Shown piece after piece: positions 59,380 through 64,000 of a DNA stretch of 64,000 nt. The notes under the pieces are model-generated. The model worked only from the letters and a program-made list of their open reading frames with translations, was not told the origin of the DNA and ran no database searches. The DNA is from Clostridia bacterium. Its GTDB lineage: Bacteria; Bacillota; DSM-521; Neomoorellales; SLTJ01. The DNA lies in assembly GCA_024653205.1 (NCBI GenBank), contig JANLFO010000005.1, positions 1-64,000 on the forward strand, read 5' to 3'. The translations under genes and the position numbers were made by a program. The number at the start of each line of letters is the position of its first letter. The first letter of the stretch is position 1.

Positions 59380-59511
59380 CTATACCCTCTCCCGCCCGCC
59401 AAAGTCGAAGACGGGCACCGTTACCTTCCGTACCGGGTACTTCCCTTCTTGTTCGTGGGTAAAGGTCACCTGCCGGATTTCAAGCTCGCCTCCACAAAGC
59501 ACGCACGGCAC
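59380..59511 (-). pseudogene. YgiT/MqsA-type zinc-finger antitoxin fragment
   Basis: A short frame reads VPCVLCGGELEIRQVTF, then GKYPVRKVTVPVFDF, then stops. The CxxCGGxL knuckle and the GKY...VPV strand are the start of YgiT-type antitoxins; the second CxxC is missing. It follows the PIN toxin gene in the same direction. No partner MqsR or BrnT-like toxin remains. Confidence 0.42.
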
Positions 59512-59554
59512 CAATGGTCACCTCTCAGACCCGGCACCTCGCGGCCGGCCAAAG

Positions 59555-59995
59555 TCACCTGGCACCGCCCGGCCATAGATTTTTCTTGACCAGATAAAAG
59601 TGGTGGTCAAAGCCGAAGACATCACCGATACTTCTGGCCTTCAAGACGGCGAAACTGACGGCATCACTATAGGACAGGTCCTGGTCGCGGAAGCGGTGCA
59701 GAAGGGTTTCTGCGCTCTTGCAAATCGCCTCATCCGGATATACGAGGGAGAGCCATTCGCCAAGAACAGCGTCCTTGATCACCTCTAGAAAAAGGCTGGC
59801 GGCGGAATAGCCCACCCGGTAGCGAAGCCAGGTGTACGTTTCCGAGACCACTAGCAGGGTGGTGAAAAGCCTGGTTTCCTTCGTAAGTGAGGTGTAGAAA
59901 GCGACGGCTTCCCGGTGGTAGACATCGTTCCGGTCACACAAGGCAATAAAGGCTCCGGTATCGACAAATAGCCTAGCGGGTAGCTTTCCCGCCAT
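59555..59995 (-). CDS. PIN-domain toxin (VapC type)
   Basis: A 146-residue PIN protein: RLFVDTGAFIALCDRNDVYH (Asp and more), LLVVSETYTWLRYR (Glu), LSYSDAVSFAVLKA (Asp) and DVFGFDHHFYLVK (last Asp). The first helix with DTGAFIAL is typical of VapC. It overlaps the small upstream antitoxin-like gene by 23 bases. Start GTG/ATG at 59995. It is the third PIN-type toxin of the window. Confidence 0.87.
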   Translation of the reverse strand: MAGKLPARLFVDTGAFIALCDRNDVYHREAVAFYTSLTKETRLFTTLLVVSETYTWLRYRVGYSAASLFLEVIKDAVLGEWLSLVYPDEAICKSAETLLHRFRDQDLSYSDAVSFAVLKARSIGDVFGFDHHFYLVKKNLWPGGAR

Positions 59996-60188
59996 AGAGC
60001 TCCTCCTCGTAATGGCGCGACCCGGTACCCGGCCCGTCTACCTTGCCAATGAGCCGGATGAAGGGGTCACCCGGGCCTCCCCTCTGCCGGGCAGCCTGCG
60101 CCGGAACTAAGCCTAGCTTCCGGAAAAGCTCCTTTTGTTCCTTAGGGCTAAGTTTCCTTATCTCCTGGAGCAGCCGGTTAACGGCCAC
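59973..60188 (-). CDS. Putative antitoxin of the PIN toxin
   Basis: A 71-residue protein: helical, charged N-terminus (NRLLQEIRKLSPKEQKELFRK) and a C-terminal SRHYEEELYG tail similar to the toxin-wrapping end of VapB-like antitoxins. The overlap with the PIN gene and the order support an antitoxin role; no DNA-binding family is firm. Confidence 0.72.
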   Translation of the reverse strand: MAVNRLLQEIRKLSPKEQKELFRKLGLVPAQAARQRGGPGDPFIRLIGKVDGPGTGSRHYEEELYGGKATR

Positions 60189-60280
60189 GTGCGTTTCCCC
60201 CTTTGGTAAGGTTCCGGATTAGGACGCACCCGTACTCCTACCCCTATTATAAGCCCCACGAACCGGCCGGAGCCAGAACC

Positions 60281-60627
60281 TCATTCCGCCTGCCGGAGGC
60301 CCGGCCAATCGGCGGCCATAACCAGGTTTTCCAGCACCCGGGGTATTTCCTCCGGCCGCTTCACCACGGCGTAGTGCCACCGGCCGAAGGAGCCCTCGGC
60401 GTTCACCGCCACCACCCAGCGTCTGGCGGCCTGCGCCTTGACCTCGGCCAGCTCGTCGTACCCCCTTGGTTTCTAAGATGAGGTGGCCGGCCTTCCCTTT
60501 GAGACGCACGATGAAGTCCGGCAGGTAATCGTGAACCTGGCCGTGCGGGAGACAAAAGTAAACCCCGAGGCGGTCCAGCTCGTGCTCAAGATGGAACTGC
60601 CTCAGGGCCTCCGCATTTCTGATAAGC
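60281..60627 (-). pseudogene. Restriction enzyme (type III Res-like) C-terminal remnant
   Basis: Translation on the minus strand gives HLEHELDRLGVYFCLPHGQV, then DYLPDFIVRLKGKAGHLILE and ETKG; after a one-base shift near 60470 it continues YDELAEVKAQAARRWVVAVN, then EGSFGRWHYAVVKRPEEIP. PDF(I/V)VRL...LI(L)E(T/I)KG...WV.AVN..G.FGRW is the C-terminal nuclease region of type III restriction-like enzymes. The remnant begins at the 3' CCA of tRNA-Ala. The rest of the gene is absent. Confidence 0.78.
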
Positions 60628-60703
<76 letters not shown>

Positions 60704-60747
60704 ACGTCGGATTGTATTATGCCATAATCGCGGCCCGAATGCAAGCC

Positions 60748-61191
60748 TTATTTGCGGTTTCGGGCCAGGCATTCCTCGCAGTAGCCGTAGACTTCAAAGG
60801 CGTGGCCGGTGCTCACAAACCCCTCCACCCCGGGCCACTGCTCGAACGGGCAGAAGTCTATGCGCCGCGTACGGCCGCAGGCCCGGCAGATGATGTGGTG
60901 ATGGTGCCGCCCGGTGAGGTTGAGCTCGAAGGCGCCCGCCTGCTGGCCGCTCTTTACCAGGCAGATTACCCCCAGGCCGTTCAGAGCCTCCAGGTTCCGG
61001 TAAACCGTAGAAAAATTGGTGCCCGGTCGGGTCCGGCTCACCCGCCGGAACAGCTCCTCGGCGGTAAGGCCGCAGTCCGCCTCCCACAGTACTCTGAGAA
61101 GCGCCCGGCGCGGCCCGGTAAGCTTGAAGCCCTTGTCCGCCAGGTATTGCTCCAGCTCCGGCAGGCTGGCCACATTAGTCGGAGCAGACAC
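60748..61191 (-). CDS. zur: Fur-family zinc regulator (Zur)
   Basis: A 147-residue Fur-family protein: GFKLTGPRRALLRVLWEADC, TNFSTVYRNLEALNGLG (recognition helix region), HHHHIICRACGRTRRIDFCP (structural CxxC and metal site), and YCEECLARN (second CxxC). In a znuACB operon it is most likely Zur. The gene overlaps znuB by 17 bases. It would repress the operon when zinc is sufficient; a candidate operator lies upstream of znuA. Confidence 0.9.
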   Translation of the reverse strand: MSAPTNVASLPELEQYLADKGFKLTGPRRALLRVLWEADCGLTAEELFRRVSRTRPGTNFSTVYRNLEALNGLGVICLVKSGQQAGAFELNLTGRHHHHIICRACGRTRRIDFCPFEQWPGVEGFVSTGHAFEVYGYCEECLARNRK

Positions 61192-62038
61192 GATCCGATC
61201 CCTCCCCTGCCTGCGGCCACTGCCTTATCAGCGCCCTGGCCGCCAGGGCCAGCAGCAGAATTGCCAGTGACGTCAGCACCACGGTGCCCCCCGGCGCGGT
61301 GTTGAAGTAATAGGCCAGGACCAGGCCGCCCAAGGTGGCAACTTCACCCAGAAGCACGCTTCCCAGCAGGGCCTGCCGAAAACTGCGCGCCCAGGAGAGC
61401 GCAGCGGCCACCGGAAGGATCATCAATGAGGCCAGCAGCAAGGCCCCCACCAGACGCATGGCCAGGCTCGCCGTCAGCCCGGCCGATACCAGAAAGCCCA
61501 GGCTCAGTGCTTCCACCGGGACCCCCGCCGCCTTGGCCCCTTCTTCGTCCAGAGCGAGGAAAAACAGGGGGCGGTAGGCAAGCGATAGGCCCACCAGCAG
61601 TCCCATCCCCACGGCGGCTATCAGACCCAACTCCGCGGGCGTGATGGCTACCAGGCTGCCGAACAGATAACCCGACACCACGCTCAGATTCAGGCGCCCC
61701 AGACCCACCACCAGTGCCGTTACCCCCAGGCCGGCGGCGGTGGCCACGGCAATGGCCAGGTCGGTGTGGCGGGCATAGGCGCGCCGCATGTACTCCAGGG
61801 CCCCGGCGGCGGCTCCGGCGGCGGCCATGGTGCTGAGATTGGCGTTGGCCCCAACTAGGGCGCCCAGGGCCGCACCCGCCAGGGATACGTGCGCCAGGCA
61901 CTCGCCCAGCATGGAAAGCCGCCGCACGGCCAGGAACAGGCCCACGGCCGGGCAAACGGCGGAGATCACCGCCCCGGCGAGAAAGGCCCGCTGCAGGAAA
62001 CCCAGTTCGGCAAGATCTAGCCAAAGGCGCGCCAGCAC
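61175..62038 (-). CDS. znuB: Zinc ABC transporter permease
   Basis: A 287-residue ABC-3 family permease with about eight helices: AVISAVCPAVGLFLAVRRLS, GECLAHVSLAGAALGALVG, VSGYLFGSLVAITPAELGLI and ASLMILPVAAALSWA. It is partnered with znuC and znuA. The start is GTG 62038, 8 bases after AAAGGAG, overlapping the end of znuC by 22 bases; the longer frame to 62122 is not supported. Confidence 0.92.
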   Translation of the reverse strand: MLARLWLDLAELGFLQRAFLAGAVISAVCPAVGLFLAVRRLSMLGECLAHVSLAGAALGALVGANANLSTMAAAGAAAGALEYMRRAYARHTDLAIAVATAAGLGVTALVVGLGRLNLSVVSGYLFGSLVAITPAELGLIAAVGMGLLVGLSLAYRPLFFLALDEEGAKAAGVPVEALSLGFLVSAGLTASLAMRLVGALLLASLMILPVAAALSWARSFRQALLGSVLLGEVATLGGLVLAYYFNTAPGGTVVLTSLAILLLALAARALIRQWPQAGEGSDRVCSD

Positions 62039-62730
62039 TGCTCCTGCTCCTTTTCTGCAAAGTTCTTCCTCTCCCTGACAAACTCCTCCAGGTTCAAGAC
62101 CCGCGTGGCCTCCTTTTCCCAAATGGTCTCGCCGTGGCCGCTCACCACCACCGCCAGCCCTTCGCTCCGCCGGCTCCGGATCAGTCCTGCCACCAGCGAG
62201 GCCCCCTCCGGGTCCAGGCCGGCCAGCGGCTCATCCAAAAGCAGCAGGCGGGGATCACCCACCAGGGCCCGGGCCAGGAGCACCCGCCGCTGCTGTCCGC
62301 CGGAGAGAAAGCCCACCGGCTCCTCGGCCAGCCCCTCTAACCCTACCGCTGCCAGGCTACGGGCAACCCGGTGCCGCAAGGCCGGCGACGGCCACAGGCC
62401 CTGCCAGGGAGGCAGGCGCAGACCGGTAGACACCACCTCGGCCACGGTGGCGGGAAAAGAACGGTGAAGCGTCCCTTCGGTGCCCTGCGGCACGAATCCC
62501 AGCCATTCCCGCCTCCGCAGGCGGAAGCCCTCCCCGCCGAAGAGCCGGATCTGCCCCCGCCACGGCTGCAGCAAGCCCAGGATCAGCTTGAACAGCGTGC
62601 TCTTACCCACCCCGTTCGGACCGGTCACCAGTACCAGTTGGCCCGGACCGAGGGCGAATTCCACCCCCTGCCATAGGGGCCGGCCGTTGTACCCGAATTC
62701 CAGGTTTTTGACCTCCAGTACGCTTTCCAT
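62017..62730 (-). CDS. znuC: Zinc ABC transporter ATP-binding protein
   Basis: A 237-residue ATPase: Walker A GPNGVGKST, Q-loop GFVPQGTEGT, signature LSGGQQRRVLLARAL, Walker B LLLLDEPLAGLDP and VVVSGHGE (H-loop). The start is ATG 62730, 8 bases after GGAG; GTG 62739 overlaps the znuA stop. The C-terminal 25 residues are charged and poorly conserved. Manganese or zinc import is the family role; with ZnuA and Zur, zinc. Confidence 0.93.
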   Translation of the reverse strand: MESVLEVKNLEFGYNGRPLWQGVEFALGPGQLVLVTGPNGVGKSTLFKLILGLLQPWRGQIRLFGGEGFRLRRREWLGFVPQGTEGTLHRSFPATVAEVVSTGLRLPPWQGLWPSPALRHRVARSLAAVGLEGLAEEPVGFLSGGQQRRVLLARALVGDPRLLLLDEPLAGLDPEGASLVAGLIRSRRSEGLAVVVSGHGETIWEKEATRVLNLEEFVRERKNFAEKEQEQCWRAFG

Positions 62731-62735
62731 GCCTC

Positions 62736-63704
62736 TCACTCCAAACCCCGGTAGAGCTGCACCAGGTTTTCCTCCATGAGGGAAAAGTAATCTTCCCCTG
62801 CGGCCAGCTCCTCGGCGGTGAGACTGGCCAAGGGGTGTAGGCTCAGCACTTCGGCCCCCAATTCCCGGGCCAGGGCCTGGGCCACCCGCCGGCCGTGCAG
62901 TTCGTCCACGAACACGTACCTCAGATCCAGCCTGCGCGCCAGGTCCACCACCTGCACCAGCTCTCTGGGCCCCGGCTCTGCCTCGGCGTGAGCCCCGGTG
63001 AGCGCGATCTGCTCCAGACCGTAGCGGGAAGCGAGATAGCCAAAGGCGGCATGCGAAACCACGAAGGTATGCCGGTTCCGCCCTTCAAGCAGCGTGCGAT
63101 AGAGGAAGTCAAGCTGCTCCAGCCGCCGGGCAAGCACCCGGTAACGGGCGGTGTAGTAGTCCCTCCCCGCCGAGTCGGCCGCCACCAGGCCCTCCAGGAT
63201 GTTGGCCGCCTGCTGCCGCGCCCGCCGAGGGTCAAGCCAGAGGTGGGGATCGTAGCGCCCGAGCGGAGCCCCGGCCTCCCGGACGGAAGAATCTGCCTCT
63301 TGGGCACCGGCCTCCTCTTGCGACAGGGGTAGAAGTTCTATGCCCTTTGAGGCCTCTACCGTTCTGAGCCTGGGGCTGTCGGCCGAGGCCACCACCCGCT
63401 CCACCCAGGGTTCCAGGCCGGCGCCGTTGTACACCAAAAGGTCCGCCTGCTGCAAAGCCCGAAGCACCTCCACCCCCGGCTCCCACTCGTGCACGTCCGC
63501 CCCGGGCGGAAGGAGCAACCTGACCGTTGCCCGATCGCCCGCCAGCTTGGCGGCAAAATCGTAGAGCGGATAGATGGTAGCGCAGACCAGAGGCTTCTCG
63601 GCGAACCCGGTTGAGGCCGTCCTGGAGCCGCAGCCGGAAACCGCCAGGAAGACCGCAAGGAGCAGCACCAGAACGAGGTGCGGCCGGCCAGGGACCCGAT
63701 ACAT
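62736..63704 (-). CDS. znuA: Zinc-binding lipoprotein (ZnuA)
   Basis: A 322-residue metal-binding solute-binding protein: lipoprotein signal ending AVSGC, CATIYPLYDFAAKLAGD, LLPPGADVHEWEPGVEVL (first His), DPHLWLDPRRARQQAANIL (second His), VVSHAAFGYLASRYGLEQI (third His), and VFVDELHGRRVAQALA. A short acidic/Glu-rich segment (EEAGAQEADSS) replaces the usual His-rich loop. Start ATG 63704 with GGGGAGG 9 bases upstream. It is the first gene of the znuACB-zur operon. Confidence 0.93.
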   Translation of the reverse strand: MYRVPGRPHLVLVLLLAVFLAVSGCGSRTASTGFAEKPLVCATIYPLYDFAAKLAGDRATVRLLLPPGADVHEWEPGVEVLRALQQADLLVYNGAGLEPWVERVVASADSPRLRTVEASKGIELLPLSQEEAGAQEADSSVREAGAPLGRYDPHLWLDPRRARQQAANILEGLVAADSAGRDYYTARYRVLARRLEQLDFLYRTLLEGRNRHTFVVSHAAFGYLASRYGLEQIALTGAHAEAEPGPRELVQVVDLARRLDLRYVFVDELHGRRVAQALARELGAEVLSLHPLASLTAEELAAGEDYFSLMEENLVQLYRGLE

Positions 63705-63733
63705 TTAGGGGTGCCTCCCCACCTGATAGGAAT

Positions 63734-63748
63734 TGCAAATGCTTTGCA
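63734..63748. promoter_or_regulatory. Candidate Zur box
   Basis: TGCAAATGCTTTGCA has perfect 6-base arms (TGCAAA/TTTGCA) around a 3-base centre. It lies between the znuA promoter and its ribosome site. Form and place fit a Fur-family operator, though it is not the Bacillus Zur consensus. Confidence 0.6.
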
Positions 63749-63760
63749 TCTGCATCTATG

Positions 63761-63789
63761 ATTATAGTTTCCGGTCTTGAGCCTTGCAA
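63761..63789 (-). promoter_or_regulatory. Promoter of znuACB-zur
   Basis: Minus strand: TTGCAA (63789-63784), 17 bases, TATAAT (63766-63761). The start of transcription near 63754 is 6 bases ahead of the candidate Zur box. Confidence 0.7.
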
Positions 63790-63827
63790 CCCCCTATTTG
63801 TCCTATTTGTCGGGCGGGCGCCGAAGC

Positions 63828-63925
63828 CACTACGCCGGAAGGTCGAGCCCGGTTCGGTCGGCGAGGTGACGGTACTGAGGGGGCACCCGGCACCGGAGGC
63901 AAACCGGGGACGAGGCCGGAAGCCC
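63828..63925 (-). repeat. MITE-like element, one arm (copy 12)
   Basis: GCCCGGTTCGGTCGGCGAGG, then TGACGGTACTGAGGGGGCAC and CCGGCACCGGAGGCAAACCG match the reverse-oriented left arm of the family (compare 12395-12450). The sequence to its left ends against the znu promoter. Nothing else recognised to the window end. Confidence 0.65.
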
Positions 63926-64000
63926 CTCCCGCCAACTTCCTTTCTTGCGGTCGAGTGGCAATCTTTTCTTCTGGCGGGCGATTTTGGGCCCTGTAGGCCG

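Overview
The window is GC-rich, gene-dense chromosomal DNA from an anaerobic, probably thermophilic, spore-forming Clostridia-type Firmicute. This rests on sporulation and stationary-phase genes (prkA, yhbH/DUF444, spoVR, a GerMN lipoprotein, a copper-amine-oxidase-N/SH3 amidase), strong AGGAGG-type ribosome sites, an energy-converting hydrogenase and corrinoid proteins, together with archaeal-flavoured genes (Mbh hydrogenase, cupin phosphoglucose isomerase). I cannot name the species from sequence alone.

Layout. 1-0.4 kb: end of an IS110 transposase. 0.7-1.4 kb: AbrB/PIN toxin-antitoxin pair. 1.4-10.25 kb, minus strand: a complete 14-gene Mbh-type Mrp-linked [NiFe] hydrogenase operon in the gene order I know from Pyrococcus, ending with a HycI-type maturation protease. 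10.5-12 kb: MBL hydrolase and DUF1287 protein. 12.7-18 kb: geranylgeranyl-reductase-like flavoprotein, then fixX/fixC-like genes with a sigma-54 promoter facing a PAS/sigma-54 activator. 18-26.2 kb: MgtC-GNAT fusion, M20 peptidase, DUF433/DUF5615 module, tRNA-Arg and tRNA-Gly beside an integrase remnant, rdgB, rph, an MBL protein and murI. 26.4-33.1 kb: glutaconate-type CoA-transferase, TAXI-TRAP transporter, IclR regulator and DUF1850 protein, linked by a shared operator-like motif. 33.5-41.8 kb: amidase, gerMN, hisC, spoVR, DUF444, prkA. 42-50.9 kb: cupin PGI, queG, MBL, YbjQ, IclR, PHP and rlmI genes, a secreted helical protein and an RDD protein. 51.4-54.3 kb: a GntR-controlled operon of two corrinoid proteins, one fused to DUF1638. 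54.4-55.7 kb: truD. 55.8-59.3 kb: a decaying TRAP / 2-oxoacid oxidoreductase / IclR locus with deletion fusions, a frameshift and a 16-base homopolymer. 59.4-60.7 kb: PIN toxin pair and a restriction-enzyme remnant abutting tRNA-Ala. 60.7-63.8 kb: znuACB-zur with a Zur-box candidate.

Across the window, about a dozen copies of one non-coding family of about 250 bp (complete, half and internally deleted) lie in intergenic gaps. Two complete copies have inverted ends and direct 8- and 10-bp target-site duplications, so this is a MITE-like element. Together with the corrinoid/DUF1638 operon it is the best candidate for something undescribed.

Working together: the hydrogenase would couple ferredoxin oxidation to H2 evolution and ion pumping. 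FixC/FixX would carry low-potential electrons. The TRAP plus CoA-transferase cluster imports and activates a carboxylate. The prkA-DUF444-spoVR-hisC-gerMN-amidase run belongs to stationary phase and sporulation. The znu/zur genes keep zinc balance.
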